A stretch of 64,000 bases of DNA, from the NCBI RefSeq assembly GCF_003719825.1, contig NZ_RIBS01000001.1, positions 186,001-250,000 on the forward strand. The letters are read 5' to 3'. The notes below the pieces were generated by a model that did not search any database, was not told the DNA's origin, and saw only the letters and a program-made list of their open reading frames with translations. The DNA comes from Montanilutibacter psychrotolerans. GTDB taxonomy: Bacteria > Pseudomonadota > Gammaproteobacteria > Xanthomonadales > Xanthomonadaceae. Numbering within the stretch: the first letter of the stretch is position 1; each line of letters opens with the position of its first letter. Of the stretch, positions 54,899-64,000 are shown piece after piece. A program made the translations under genes and the position numbers.

Positions 54899-55845
54899 GA
54901 TTCGCCGCGTTCGAGGAAGTTGCTGTGTCGTGCAATGAATGCCGCGGCCGGGTCCAGCCCCTTCATGCGCAGGCTGTGCAGGCGCGTGGCGGCTTCGGCG
55001 AGCACCGCGAGGTTGCGGCCGGGCATCACGGGCAGGGTGGTCATCGGTACGTCGAGATCGAGCACGCGGCGCATCGTGTTGTCGCCGGTCAGGCGTTCGA
55101 TGCCGGCCGGCAGTGCGTCGACGGAGGGTTTGGTGAGGTGCACGATCAGGCGCAGGTACTTGTTGTTCTTCACCGCGGTGTCGCCAAACATCTGGCGGAT
55201 GTTGAGCACGCCCAGGCCGCGCACTTCCAGCAGGTCCTGCAGCATCTCGGGACAGGTGCCATCGAGCACGTCGGGCGCGATCTGGGTGAACTCGGGCGCG
55301 TCGTCGGCGACCAGGCGATGGCCGCGCGTCACCAGTTCCAGCGCGAGCTCGCTCTTGCCGGAGCCCGATTCACCGGTGATCAGCACGCCGATCGAGTAGA
55401 TCTCCATGAACACCCCGTGCATCGTGATGCGCGGCGCGAGGGTGCGGGCCAGGTGGTACTGCAGGTGGTTGAGTAGCTCATGACCGCGGTGGGGCGAGGT
55501 CCACAGCGGCGTGTCCGATTCTTCCGCCGCGATGCGCAGGTCTTCGGGGCAGGGCTGATCCTTGCTGATTACCAGCGCCAGTGGCCGGAACTGCATGATC
55601 TTCTCGATCGTTTCCCAGCGCAGGCGCGAATCGAGGCCATCCAGCCACGCCAGTTCCTCGGTGCCCAGGATCTGCACCTTGTTGGGGTAGATCGCGTTGA
55701 GGTAGCCGGCCAGTGAGGGGCGGCGGGCCAGCGTATCGACCGACTCGACCACGCGGCGCTCGCCGGACTGGCCTGCCAGGCGACGCAGGCCAAGGCGGTC
55801 GCGTTGCCGGTCGAAAAGTTCGGCGGCGCTGATGCTGGCGTTCAT
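54895..55845 (-). CDS. hprK: HPr kinase/phosphorylase
   Basis: A 316-residue enzyme that phosphorylates and dephosphorylates HPr at Ser46. Walker A is [19 protein letters not shown]; the bifunctional signature is [16 protein letters not shown]. The N-terminal domain (residues 1-130) includes [15 protein letters not shown]. Its presence with an HPr bearing S46 indicates Gram-positive-style control of the relay, known in many alpha-, beta- and some gammaproteobacteria. It overlaps rapZ by 4 nt and starts 9 nt after ptsN. Confidence 0.97.
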   Translation of the reverse strand: MNASISAAELFDRQRDRLGLRRLAGQSGERRVVESVDTLARRPSLAGYLNAIYPNKVQILGTEELAWLDGLDSRLRWETIEKIMQFRPLALVISKDQPCPEDLRIAAEESDTPLWTSPHRGHELLNHLQYHLARTLAPRITMHGVFMEIYSIGVLITGESGSGKSELALELVTRGHRLVADDAPEFTQIAPDVLDGTCPEMLQDLLEVRGLGVLNIRQMFGDTAVKNNKYLRLIVHLTKPSVDALPAGIERLTGDNTMRRVLDLDVPMTTLPVMPGRNLAVLAEAATRLHSLRMKGLDPAAAFIARHSNFLERGES

Positions 55846-55854
55846 CGCCGGGTC

Positions 55855-56337
55855 TCAGGCGATGGTGGTGGTGGTGGTGCGGCGGGGCAAGGCGCCGTCG
55901 AGCAGGCAGCGGCCCAGCTCGGTGGTGTTGGCCGCGGCACGCAGGGTCAAGCGGAAATCGGGATCGGCAAAGCGTTCGGCCAGTTCGGCCAGTTGCTGCA
56001 GGTGTTCCTGCACGCAGTGTTCGGGTACCGCCATGGCCAGCACCAGATCGACTGGCTCGCCGTCGTGGGCGCCAAAGTCGACCGGATCGGCCAGGCGCAG
56101 GAAAGCGCCGCGGATTTCCTCGACGGCCGCGACGCGGCCGTGCGGAATGGCCACGCCGTGGCCGATGGCGGTAGAGGCAAGTTGCTCGCGCTGGCGCAGG
56201 CTGGCGCCGATGGCGGCGGCGCTGCTGGCCGAGGTTCCGGCCAGCAGCCGTGCTGCTGCGTCGAGGACGGCGCCGCGATCGCCTGGTTCGACCAGGATCG
56301 CGATCCGATCCGCGCTGAGCAGGTGGTGCAGCGGCAT
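55855..56337 (-). CDS. ptsN: PTS EIIA-Ntr regulatory protein
   Basis: A 160-residue EIIA of the fructose/nitrogen type. The phospho-histidine is H66 in GHGVAIPHGRVA, and AVPEHCVQEHLQQLAELAERF follows. In enterobacteria EIIA-Ntr regulates potassium transport and other targets. The gene begins 4 nt after the hpf stop, linking it to the rpoN-hpf transcript. An extended upstream frame that overlaps hpf was rejected. Confidence 0.95.
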   Translation of the reverse strand: MPLHHLLSADRIAILVEPGDRGAVLDAAARLLAGTSASSAAAIGASLRQREQLASTAIGHGVAIPHGRVAAVEEIRGAFLRLADPVDFGAHDGEPVDLVLAMAVPEHCVQEHLQQLAELAERFADPDFRLTLRAAANTTELGRCLLDGALPRRTTTTTIA

Positions 56338-56341
56338 GGAC

Positions 56342-56668
56342 TCAGCCGAACTCGCTGCTGCGCGCGATGCTCTCGCCGCGGTGGTGGTCGACCATCTTTT
56401 CCTTGTGCTTGAGCAGGAGGCGATCGAGCTTGTCGGCGAGCAGGTCGATGGCTGCGTACATGTCCACAGCAGCGGCATCGGCATGCAGGGTGCGGCCGGC
56501 AATCGTGATGGTGGCCTCGGCACGGTGATCGGGCTTGTCCAGGCTCAGCTGCGTGCGCACGTCGAAGGGCTGCTCGAAGTGGCGTTGCAGGCGGTCGAGC
56601 TTGGTTTCGACGTAGTCACGCAAGGCTGGCGTGACTTCGATCTGCTGGCCGTAGGTTTCGATACGCAT
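56342..56668 (-). CDS. hpf: Ribosome hibernation promoting factor, short form
   Basis: A 108-residue protein of the HPF/YfiA family, with only the N-terminal ribosome-binding domain (IETYGQQIEVTPALRDYVET, KLDRLQRHFEQP, AAVDMYAAIDLLADKLDRLL). Short HPF works with RMF to form 100S ribosomes during starvation. It is the classic gene after rpoN. It has a full-length Shine-Dalgarno sequence, suggesting high translation. Confidence 0.96.
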   Translation of the reverse strand: MRIETYGQQIEVTPALRDYVETKLDRLQRHFEQPFDVRTQLSLDKPDHRAEATITIAGRTLHADAAAVDMYAAIDLLADKLDRLLLKHKEKMVDHHRGESIARSSEFG

Positions 56669-56673
56669 CGGTG

Positions 56674-56681
56674 ACCTCCTT
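56674..56681 (-). promoter_or_regulatory. hpf: Perfect Shine-Dalgarno sequence of hpf
   Basis: AAGGAGGT on the minus strand, 5 nt before the ATG, is fully complementary to the 16S rRNA tail. Most genes in this window have partial sites, so this one stands out. Confidence 0.85.
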
Positions 56682-56709
56682 CAACATCGCGACAGGTAGT
56701 GGGGTGACC

Positions 56710-56727
56710 CTCTGGACGCGTCCAGAG
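56710..56727. promoter_or_regulatory. 18-bp perfect palindrome between rpoN and hpf
   Basis: CTCTGGACG and its exact inverted copy meet at 56718/56719. As RNA it gives a 7-bp stem with a CGCG loop. It lies 41 nt upstream of the hpf start; it may be an operator, an attenuator or a processing site. Confidence 0.5.
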
Positions 56728-56818
56728 TTCCCAGCATCGCACGTCCGCGTCGTCGCGGAACAGGCGTGCATGTCACAGGAGTCCGATCGGCGGTGGCCGT
56801 TTGCGGAGCGATCTGGCG

Positions 56819-58249
56819 TCAGCAGATCCGCATCCGATCCTGCGACGACGGGATGCTCATCGCTTCACGGTATTTTGCCACGGTCCGCCGGGCCACCGGC
56901 ATGCCGCCGGCCTTGAGGTTTTCCGCCAGTCGGGCGTCGGAAAGTGGCTTGCGCGGGTTTTCCGCCTCGATCAGCTGGCGGATCATCGCCTGGATTGCCG
57001 TGCTGGAGGCTTCGCCGCCGCTGCCGGTGTCGATGCCGGAGGCGAAGAAGGCGCGCAGCGGCACCGTGCCGCGCGGCGTGCGGGCGTACTTGCGCGATAC
57101 CGCGCGCGAGACGGTGGATTCATGCAGGCCAACCTCGGCTGCGACTTCGCGCAGGGTCAGCGGGCGCAGCGCGCTGTCGCCGAACTCCAGGAACCCGGCC
57201 TGCTGCCTGAGCAGGCAGCGCACCACCTTGAGCAGGGTGTCGCCGCGCGCTTCCAGGCTCTTGAGCAACCACCGCGCCTCCTGCAGGTGCCCGCGCAGGT
57301 AGCTGGCGTCGCTGGAACTGGCGTGGCGGATCATGCCCTCGTATCCGCGGTGGATCGATATGCGCGGCCGCGTGCCGTCGGCCAGCGCGGCACGCCACAT
57401 GCCGTGCTGGCGCCATATCACCACATCGGGTGCAACGTAGGTGTCGCTGGTGATCGAGCCGATCTGTGCCCCGGGCCGCGGGTCCAGCGAGCGCAGCAGC
57501 TGCACGGCCACCTCGACGTCGGCCGGATTGAGCTTGAACTCGGCCGCAAGCCCGGCCACGCCGACACGCGGCAAACGCTGCAGCGGCCCGTTGGCCAGCA
57601 TGCGGGCGAGTGCCTTGCCCGGCGTGTCGTCGGGAAGTTGTTCGAGCTGCAATTGCAGGCACTGACCGAGGTCGCGAGCGCCGACGCCGACCGGGTCGAA
57701 GCGCTGGATCTGGTGCAGGACGGTGGTGACTTCCTCTTCGCTGGCCGCAAGCTCGGTGCCCAGCGAGGCGATGATCGCCTCCATCGGTTCGCGCAGGTAG
57801 CCGTCGTCGTCGATGGCCTCGATCACGGTGGCGCCGATCATGCGGTCGCGCGGTGACAACGGGCTGAGGTGCAGCTGCCACAGCAGGTGGTCGTGCAGGC
57901 TTTCGCTTTCGGCAACTTGCTCGGCGGCGCTGCCGTCGTCGTCGCTGTCGGACGGGCCGGCGCGCTCGTACCAGGTCTCGCCGTCGCTCGGGCCCCAGTC
58001 CGCCTCCGGCGGAAGCGACTCGATGCCGTCGCCATTGCCGCCCGATTCCGGCGCCGGCGCGACGTCGCTGCCGCCCACGGCAATGTCCTGGACGGTTTCG
58101 GTCCAGTCCAGCAACGGGTTGGTTTCGACGGCGGTGACGAGCTCGGCATCGAGTTCCACCGCGGACAGCTGCAGCAGGCGGATGGCCTGCCGCAGTTGCG
58201 GTGTCATGACCAGATGCTGGCCGAGCGAAGCTTGGAGGCGGGGTTTCAT
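56819..58249 (-). CDS. rpoN: RNA polymerase sigma-54 factor
   Basis: A 476-residue sigma-54. Region I is Gln/Leu-rich (QASLGQHLVMTPQLRQAIRL), region II is acidic (residues about 60-120), the core-binding domain follows, and region III has the helix-turn-helix (LTLREVAAEVGLHESTVSRAV) and the RpoN box ARRTVAKYRE. It recognises -24/-12 promoters with enhancer-binding activators. The ATG at 58249 gives the standard N-terminus MKPRLQASLGQ. It follows lptB by 43 nt. Confidence 0.97.
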   Translation of the reverse strand: MKPRLQASLGQHLVMTPQLRQAIRLLQLSAVELDAELVTAVETNPLLDWTETVQDIAVGGSDVAPAPESGGNGDGIESLPPEADWGPSDGETWYERAGPSDSDDDGSAAEQVAESESLHDHLLWQLHLSPLSPRDRMIGATVIEAIDDDGYLREPMEAIIASLGTELAASEEEVTTVLHQIQRFDPVGVGARDLGQCLQLQLEQLPDDTPGKALARMLANGPLQRLPRVGVAGLAAEFKLNPADVEVAVQLLRSLDPRPGAQIGSITSDTYVAPDVVIWRQHGMWRAALADGTRPRISIHRGYEGMIRHASSSDASYLRGHLQEARWLLKSLEARGDTLLKVVRCLLRQQAGFLEFGDSALRPLTLREVAAEVGLHESTVSRAVSRKYARTPRGTVPLRAFFASGIDTGSGGEASSTAIQAMIRQLIEAENPRKPLSDARLAENLKAGGMPVARRTVAKYREAMSIPSSQDRMRIC

Positions 58250-58292
58250 GATCGTTTGCAGTCGCGCCCGGTTGGGTCGACGTGCGCGGCGA

Positions 58293-59012
58293 TCAAAGAC
58301 GGAAGGTTTCGCCCAGATACACGCGTCGCACGTCGGGATTGGCCAGCAGCGCGTCCGGAGCCCCCTGCGCGAGCACGCCGCCCTCGTTGAGGATATACGC
58401 GCGGTCGCAGATACCCAAGGTTTCACGGACGTTATGGTCGGTAATCAGCACACCGATTCCGCGATTCTTGAGGTGGCGCACGATTCGCTGGATCTCGCCG
58501 ACCGAAATCGGGTCGACGCCGGCAAACGGTTCGTCCAGCAGCATCAGTCGGGGCTTGCCGGCCAGCGCACGCGCGATCTCGACGCGGCGGCGTTCGCCAC
58601 CGGACAGGCTGGCGCCGGCCTGGTCGGCGACGTGCGAGACCTGGAGCTCTTCCATGAGGCTGGCCAGCTCACGTTCGCGGCCTGCCTTGTCGAGGTCGTC
58701 ACGCAGCTCCAGCACCAGCCGGATGTTGTCGGCCACGCTGAGCTTGCGGAACACCGAGGGTTCCTGGGGCAGGTAGCCGACGCCGTACTTGGCGCGTGAA
58801 TACATCGGCTCGCCGGTGATGTCCTTGCCGTCGAGCACGATCTGCCCGGCATCGGCCGGGACCAGCCCGACGATCATGTAGAAGCAGGTGGTCTTGCCGG
58901 CGCCGTTTGGACCCAGCAGGCCGACGACTTCACCGGCATCCAGGGTCAGTCCGAAATCGCGTACCACTTCGCGCGAACGGTATGCCTTGCGCAGGCCCTT
59001 CGCGACCAGCAT
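58293..59012 (-). CDS. lptB: LPS export ABC transporter ATPase LptB
   Basis: A 239-residue ABC ATPase that powers LPS extraction with LptFG. Walker [20 protein letters not shown]-loop [13 protein letters not shown], signature [17 protein letters not shown], Walker [15 protein letters not shown] and switch [10 protein letters not shown] are all present. The ATG shares a base with the lptA stop (TGATG). Confidence 0.98.
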   Translation of the reverse strand: MLVAKGLRKAYRSREVVRDFGLTLDAGEVVGLLGPNGAGKTTCFYMIVGLVPADAGQIVLDGKDITGEPMYSRAKYGVGYLPQEPSVFRKLSVADNIRLVLELRDDLDKAGRERELASLMEELQVSHVADQAGASLSGGERRRVEIARALAGKPRLMLLDEPFAGVDPISVGEIQRIVRHLKNRGIGVLITDHNVRETLGICDRAYILNEGGVLAQGAPDALLANPDVRRVYLGETFRL

Positions 59013-59533
59013 CAGCCGCCACCCGGAGCCGGCGTGGTGCCGGCATTGCGCGGGACGATCCGCATCTTGACCCGGCCGTTGCCTTCACCGCCGCTGTTCA
59101 CCTGGCCGGTGCGCATGTTGTAGACCACCCGCTCGCCGCTCAGCGAGCCGCGCGGCTGCTGGATCCTGACGGTGTCGGTGAACACCACGATCTCGGTGGT
59201 GAGGTCGTAGTCGACCTTGTTGGCGACCGCGTTCATCTGGGTGCCGTCATCCATCTGCTGGCGCAGCCGAACCGGCCCGCCCGTCAGCACGGCCCGCACC
59301 GGATCGCCGCCGCGGGTGCTGACAGTGGCCTGGCCGGCCTCGATGTGCAGCGTGCCCTGTTTGATGGTGACGCCACCGGACAGGACCGTCGGCTGGCGGT
59401 CGTCGAGCGTGCCACTGGTGGCACCGGCGTCGATGTCCATCGGCTGATTGCGGTCGGACGAACGCGCCAGCGCGCCCTGGCTGCAGGCGATCAGGGCGGC
59501 GGCGAGCAGCCAGTTAGCGGCGTGTCGGGACAT
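59012..59533 (-). CDS. lptA: LPS periplasmic bridge protein LptA
   Basis: A 173-residue exported protein. A signal peptide (residues 1-23, GALA) is followed by an OstA/LptA beta-jellyroll ([55 protein letters not shown]). It stacks head to tail to carry LPS from LptC to LptD. It overlaps lptC by 20 nt and lptB by one base. Confidence 0.95.
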   Translation of the reverse strand: MSRHAANWLLAAALIACSQGALARSSDRNQPMDIDAGATSGTLDDRQPTVLSGGVTIKQGTLHIEAGQATVSTRGGDPVRAVLTGGPVRLRQQMDDGTQMNAVANKVDYDLTTEIVVFTDTVRIQQPRGSLSGERVVYNMRTGQVNSGGEGNGRVKMRIVPRNAGTTPAPGGG

Positions 59534-60083
59534 AACGGGTCTGGACCTCGGATTTGAACGAGTACTGCTTCGTGGCGAGGCTGACCTCGAGACCACGGCC
59601 GCGCAGTATAGAACCGGGCCGGCGGATGGTGACCAGCGTGGCCGATTCGGCGCGCTTGGCCTTGGGGAATACATTCAGTTGATCGGTGGCCATCGTCGTG
59701 ACCGGGCCGTTGCGCCCGTCGCTGGTGGCGGCGACCTTGCCTCGCAGGCGCAGTTCGCTCCCGTCGGCGCTGACCCAGCCGGTGGCGGAGCGGATCTGCC
59801 ACGCGTCGCTGGTGGAGCCCGGCTGGGTCGGGATCAGGAACAGCGGCGTGGCGATGTCCAGGGTTTTCTGGTCCGGGTCGCGTGCCAGCCTGGGCGCGCG
59901 CAGGGTGAAAGATTCCCGGCCGTTCTCGTCCAGCGAGATCAGTTCGAAGTCGTGCAGCACGTAATCCGGCCGGCCGGCGGCGGCTTCGGTGCTGTGCTCG
60001 GGATGACGCTGCGACCAGAGCGCGAGGCCGCTGAGCACGGCGCCGGCAAGCAGCACCAGGGTGAGGATCGCGCGCCAACTCAT
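59514..60083 (-). CDS. lptC: LPS export protein LptC
   Basis: A 189-residue bitopic protein. One N-terminal helix (ILTLVLLAGAVLSGLALW) is followed by a periplasmic jellyroll with YVLHDFELISLDENGRESF, GWVSADGSELRLRGKV and SVLTKQYSFKS-like end ([16 protein letters not shown]). It receives LPS from LptBFG and hands it to LptA. It overlaps kdsC by 4 nt. Confidence 0.94.
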   Translation of the reverse strand: MSWRAILTLVLLAGAVLSGLALWSQRHPEHSTEAAAGRPDYVLHDFELISLDENGRESFTLRAPRLARDPDQKTLDIATPLFLIPTQPGSTSDAWQIRSATGWVSADGSELRLRGKVAATSDGRNGPVTTMATDQLNVFPKAKRAESATLVTIRRPGSILRGRGLEVSLATKQYSFKSEVQTRYVPTRR

Positions 60084-60658
60084 GCCGTGCCCTCGATGCG
60101 GGTGCCGTCGACGTGCGTCGCGCTGGCCAGCAAGGCCTCGACGTGGCCCTGGGAAGCCAGCAGCAGGTCGCACAATTCGCGCGCGGCACCGTGGCCCGCA
60201 CGCGCGGCGGTGCGCCAGTTCACGCGTTCGCGCACCCAGGTGTGCGCGTCGCATGGCGCGACGGAAAGCCCGACCTGCTGCATCACGCGCAAGTCGGGCA
60301 GGTCATCGCCCATGAAGGCGATCTGATCCAGGCCGATGCCATGGCGCTGGGCCAGCCCGGTGACGCAGGCCAGCTTGTCGATCACCGAGGTATGGGCTTC
60401 GGCGCCCAGTTCGGCCGCGCGGCGCTCGGCGACCACGCTGGCGCGCGCGGTCACGAAGGCCACCGGGATTCCCGCCTTGCGCAACAGCACCAGGCCCTGG
60501 CCGTCGTGCACGTGGAAGGTCTTGAACTCGCGGCCGTCGCTGTCGAAGCCCAGGCGCCCGTCGGTCAGGGTGCCGTCGACGTCGAAGCACGCCAACCGTA
60601 CGCGCGCGGCGCGTTCTCGGATGTCGGCGGGGTAGTCGTTGAAGTGGCTGTAGGGCAT
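60080..60658 (-). CDS. kdsC: 3-deoxy-D-manno-octulosonate 8-phosphate phosphatase
   Basis: A 192-residue HAD phosphatase that makes free Kdo. Motif I is FDVDGTLTDGRL, motif II FVTARASVVAERR, and motif IV FMGDDLPDLRVM. The ATG at 60658 is chosen because the fold starts about 20 residues later; upstream sequence is low-complexity. It lies 126 nt downstream of kdsD and overlaps lptC. Confidence 0.96.
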   Translation of the reverse strand: MPYSHFNDYPADIRERAARVRLACFDVDGTLTDGRLGFDSDGREFKTFHVHDGQGLVLLRKAGIPVAFVTARASVVAERRAAELGAEAHTSVIDKLACVTGLAQRHGIGLDQIAFMGDDLPDLRVMQQVGLSVAPCDAHTWVRERVNWRTAARAGHGAARELCDLLLASQGHVEALLASATHVDGTRIEGTA

Positions 60659-60784
60659 GGCGGTCGGCGGTGGATGATGAATGGGGCGACGTGGCGGCGG
60701 GGCAGGAGGGGGCGGGGCGGGGCGGCCGCATTCCGGCCGGTGCCGAGAGGCACACTCGGCCACCCATCCTTAACCCTTCGCGAC

Positions 60785-61786
60785 CTACACCACCCGCGCG
60801 CGCAGCAGGTCGTGGATGTTGAGGGCGCCGACCACGCGTCGGTCCGTGTCCAGCACCAGCAAACCGCTGATCTTGTGGGCCTCCATCAACTGCGCGGCCT
60901 CGACCGCCAGTGCATCGGCACCGATGGTCTTGGGGGCGCGCGTCATCACGTCGGCGATGCGGGTCGAGCGGAGGTCGACGCGGTTGTCATCCAGCGTCCG
61001 GCGCAGGTCGCCATCGGTGTAAAGGCCCAGCAGACGGTCGTCGCCGTCGACAACAGCGGTCATGCCAAGGCGCTTTCGGCTCATCTCCACCAGGGCTTCG
61101 CTGACGGTGGCGTCGGCACCGATCCGCGGCACGTCGTCGCCGGCGTGCATGATGTCGGTGATGTGCAACAGCAGCCGCCGACCCAGCGCACCGGCCGGGT
61201 GCGAGCGGGCGAAATCGTTGGCGGTGAAGCCGCGCGCCTCGAGCAGTGCCACCGCCAGCGCGTCGCCCATGGCCAGCGAGGCCGTGGTGCTGGAGGTCGG
61301 CGCCAGGTCCAGGGGGCAGGCTTCGGCCGGGACGCTGACGTCCAGGTGGACGTCGGCCTCGCGTGCCAGCGTGGAGCCGGCGCGACCGGTCATCGTGATC
61401 AGCTTGTTGCCCTGCCGCTTGAGCACCGGCAGCAGCATCAGCACCTCGTCGCTTTCCCCCGAGTAGGACAGGGCGAGCACTACGTCGGCGTCAGTGATCA
61501 TGCCCAGGTCGCCGTGTCCGGCCTCACCGGGGTGCACGTAGAAGCTGGGGGTGCCGGTGGAGGCCAGCGTGGCGGCGATCTTGCGCGCGACGTGGCCGGA
61601 CTTGCCCATGCCCGTGCAGACCACGCGGCCGCGGGCGTGCAGCATGAGGTGGCAGGCGGCGCTGAATTCGCCGTCGATGCGCGCGGCAACCGCGGCCAGC
61701 GCCTCGGCTTCGATCTCGAACACGCGGCGACCGCTGGCAGCAAGGCCGGCGGCATCGTTCATCTGGGGACTCGGGGACGTTGCCAT
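60785..61786 (-). CDS. kdsD: D-arabinose 5-phosphate isomerase
   Basis: A 333-residue enzyme that makes arabinose 5-phosphate, the first committed step toward Kdo. The SIS domain contains VVCTGMGKSGHVARKIAATL, ALSYSGESDEVL and the DLAPTSSTTASLAMGDALA motif; two CBS domains follow (ITDIMHAGDDVPRIGAD, then IADVMTRAPKTIGAD). It heads the kdsD-kdsC-lptCAB-rpoN block and is divergent from ibaG. Confidence 0.97.
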   Translation of the reverse strand: MATSPSPQMNDAAGLAASGRRVFEIEAEALAAVAARIDGEFSAACHLMLHARGRVVCTGMGKSGHVARKIAATLASTGTPSFYVHPGEAGHGDLGMITDADVVLALSYSGESDEVLMLLPVLKRQGNKLITMTGRAGSTLAREADVHLDVSVPAEACPLDLAPTSSTTASLAMGDALAVALLEARGFTANDFARSHPAGALGRRLLLHITDIMHAGDDVPRIGADATVSEALVEMSRKRLGMTAVVDGDDRLLGLYTDGDLRRTLDDNRVDLRSTRIADVMTRAPKTIGADALAVEAAQLMEAHKISGLLVLDTDRRVVGALNIHDLLRARVV

Positions 61787-61911
61787 TTCGGAGCAGGGGG
61801 CTTTCCGCTAGGCTAATCGCTTCATTTTACGCGCATCCCTCCGCGAAAAGCCCGTTCCAGCGGCGCGGCGTGGTCGAAGTCGCGTTTTCCCACTCCGCGG
61901 ACCCAGCTGCC

Positions 61912-62145
61912 ATGAACCCCGACATCATCCGAACCCTGATCGAACAAGGCCTGCCCGGCGCCAACGCGGACGTCCGCGGCGACGACGGCGTGCACTTCGA
62001 AGCCACGGTGGTGGCCGAGGCGTTCCGTGGCAAGCTGCCGCTGGCGCGTCACCGCATGGTGTATGCCACGCTCGGCGAGCGCATGGGCGGCGAGATCCAC
62101 GCGCTGGCCCTGAAGACGCTCACGCCGGACGAAGCCGGTCGCTGA
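61912..62145 (+). CDS. ibaG: BolA/IbaG family protein
   Basis: A 77-residue BolA-like protein: IIRTLIEQGLPGANADVRGD, the VHFEATVVAEAFRGK strand-loop, and the RHRMVYATLGERMGGEIHAL core with the conserved histidines. Family members bind iron-sulfur clusters with monothiol glutaredoxins; the gene before murA is usually called ibaG. The start is at the ATG directly before the conserved region. It lies 102 nt upstream of murA. Confidence 0.93.
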   Translation: MNPDIIRTLIEQGLPGANADVRGDDGVHFEATVVAEAFRGKLPLARHRMVYATLGERMGGEIHALALKTLTPDEAGR

Positions 62146-63504
<1,359 letters not shown>

Positions 63505-63534
63505 CTGATCGCCCTCGCGCAAGACGAAGCCTTC

Positions 63535-63565
63535 AAAAAAAAGCCCCGCGATCGCGGGGCTTTTT
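63535..63565 (+). terminator. Rho-independent terminator of murA
   Basis: An A-tract, the palindrome GCCCCGCGATCGCGGGGC (63543-63560) and TTTTT form a symmetric intrinsic terminator usable in both directions. A near copy with matching flanks recurs at 63934-63963. The stretch 63505-64000 has no gene: it holds the two terminators and two long inverted repeats. Confidence 0.92.
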
Positions 63566-63628
63566 CATGGCGTCCGATGCGGTGGCGGCCAGGCCGGCCG
63601 CAAGCCGCAGGGGCAGGAAATCAGATCT

Positions 63629-63737
63629 CGTAGGGCGCAATAACCGAAGGGCATTGCGCCGGATTCGTGTACGCCGAGGTGGATCTTCATCGCGCATCCG
63701 GTCCGGCGCATTACGCCTTCGGCTAATGCGCCCTACG
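63629..63737. repeat. Long imperfect inverted repeat, copy 1
   Basis: Arms at 63629-63662 and 63702-63737 start and end with CGTAGGGCGCAAT and its inverse, with about 85% complementarity and a 40-nt centre. The type resembles dispersed intergenic REP-like repeats of gammaproteobacteria. Copy 2 starts 152 nt further on. Confidence 0.88.
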
Positions 63738-63780
63738 GGTGCGCGCGGATCCGTCGCGCCGGGAGATCGGCAACGGGTCC

Positions 63781-63892
63781 CGTAGGGCGCAATAACCGAA
63801 GGGCATTGCGCCGGATTGGCTCATGTCGAGGTGGATCCTGATTCGCGCGCGTCCCATCCGGCGCATTACGCCTTCGGCTAATGCGCCCTACG
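63781..63892. repeat. Long imperfect inverted repeat, copy 2
   Basis: A second copy of the element at 63629-63737, with nearly identical arms and a divergent centre. The spacers behind both copies also match (GCGGATCCG motif), so the unit arose by tandem duplication of about 150 bp. Confidence 0.88.
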
Positions 63893-63933
63893 GCGGCCTG
63901 GCCGCGGATCCGACGCGTCGGTTGATCCGCAAC

Positions 63934-63963
63934 AAAAAAGGCCCCGCGATCGCGGGGCTTTTT
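63934..63963 (+). terminator. Second copy of the murA terminator hairpin
   Basis: AAAAAA, the same CCCCGCGATCGCGGGG core and TTTTT recur, followed by TGGCGTC as after the first copy. No gene ends directly before it in this window, so it is a duplicated terminator. Confidence 0.8.
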
Positions 63964-64000
63964 CTTGGCGTCTGGCGCGGTAGCGGCATCGCCTGCCGCA

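Noticed and set aside
53751-54935. Minus-strand frame through the tandem repeat and rapZ
   Set aside because: It overlaps rapZ in another frame and is Arg/Pro/Ser-rich with no domain. The repeat region alone shows no coding signal.

Overview
The window looks like a chromosomal segment from a high-GC gammaproteobacterium of the Xanthomonadaceae/Lysobacteraceae (Lysobacter, Luteimonas or Xanthomonas relatives). The case rests on gene order: kdsD-kdsC-lptC-lptA-lptB-rpoN-hpf-ptsN-hprK-rapZ-EIIA-HPr-EI-mgtE in one block, yggS-proC next to pilT-pilU, yqgE-ruvX-pyrB, and a metX-metB-hom operon headed by a SAM-I riboswitch. No rRNA, tRNA, insertion sequence, prophage or CRISPR array was seen. Almost every base is accounted for by about 60 protein genes, many joined by 1-20 nt overlaps.

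Layout. 1-6.2 kb: the 3' end of mtgA, a GT2 glycosyltransferase overlapping a CBS-pair protein, an AsmA-family protein, a hemolysin III-family membrane protein, and a sulfotransferase next to an Asp/Asn beta-hydroxylase-like dioxygenase. 6.2-10.7 kb (minus strand): a phytase-like lipoprotein and an M23 peptidase, then prfC, then a ribbon-helix-helix protein with a small membrane protein. 10.7-18.5 kb: SAM-I riboswitch, metX-metB-hom, a second phytase-like lipoprotein and a divergent TonB-dependent receptor. 18.5-22.3 kb: serine dehydratase, a glutaredoxin-like protein and a yceI-cytochrome b561-yceI operon. 22.6-27.5 kb: a 1257-residue hybrid histidine kinase with a propeller sensor and a secreted protein of unknown function. 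27.7-34.7 kb: hemE, a WGR-domain protein, a GlxA-type regulator divergent from an isochorismatase-family hydrolase, aroB-aroK, dodecin, a P-loop kinase divergent from pdxH. 34.8-42.4 kb: a BtuF-like protein without signal peptide, lipase and lipase foldase, a DUF4426-like lipoprotein, proC, yggS, pilT, pilU. 42.5-49.6 kb: a GH19 lysozyme/chitinase-like enzyme, a repeat-type secreted protein, tag, an M49-like peptidase, yqgE, ruvX, pyrB. 49.7-64 kb: mgtE, the regulatory PTS, rpoN, LPS transport and Kdo genes, ibaG and murA, ending in a duplicated terminator/inverted-repeat block.

How the parts connect. EI, HPr, a mannose-type EIIA, EIIA-Ntr, HprK and RapZ are present without any EIIB or EIIC permease here, which fits a regulatory phosphorelay rather than sugar uptake. 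kdsD, kdsC and lptCAB supply and export lipopolysaccharide. The met operon makes and converts homoserine and is controlled by an RNA that binds S-adenosylmethionine. The phytase-like lipoproteins and the TonB-dependent receptor may form a surface phosphate- or metal-scavenging set, but the substrate is unproven.

A recurrent regulatory theme is a TANNNT-like -10 box only 6-9 nt from the start codon (GT2, phytase-like A, aroK, P-loop kinase/pdxH, yqgE, WGR gene, hemolysin III gene). This suggests leaderless mRNAs. The most interesting items are the riboswitch, the two phytase-like paralogues with the receptor, the leaderless promoters (one serving two divergent genes 17 nt apart), and the ribbon-helix-helix/membrane-protein pair with an inverted repeat in front of it.
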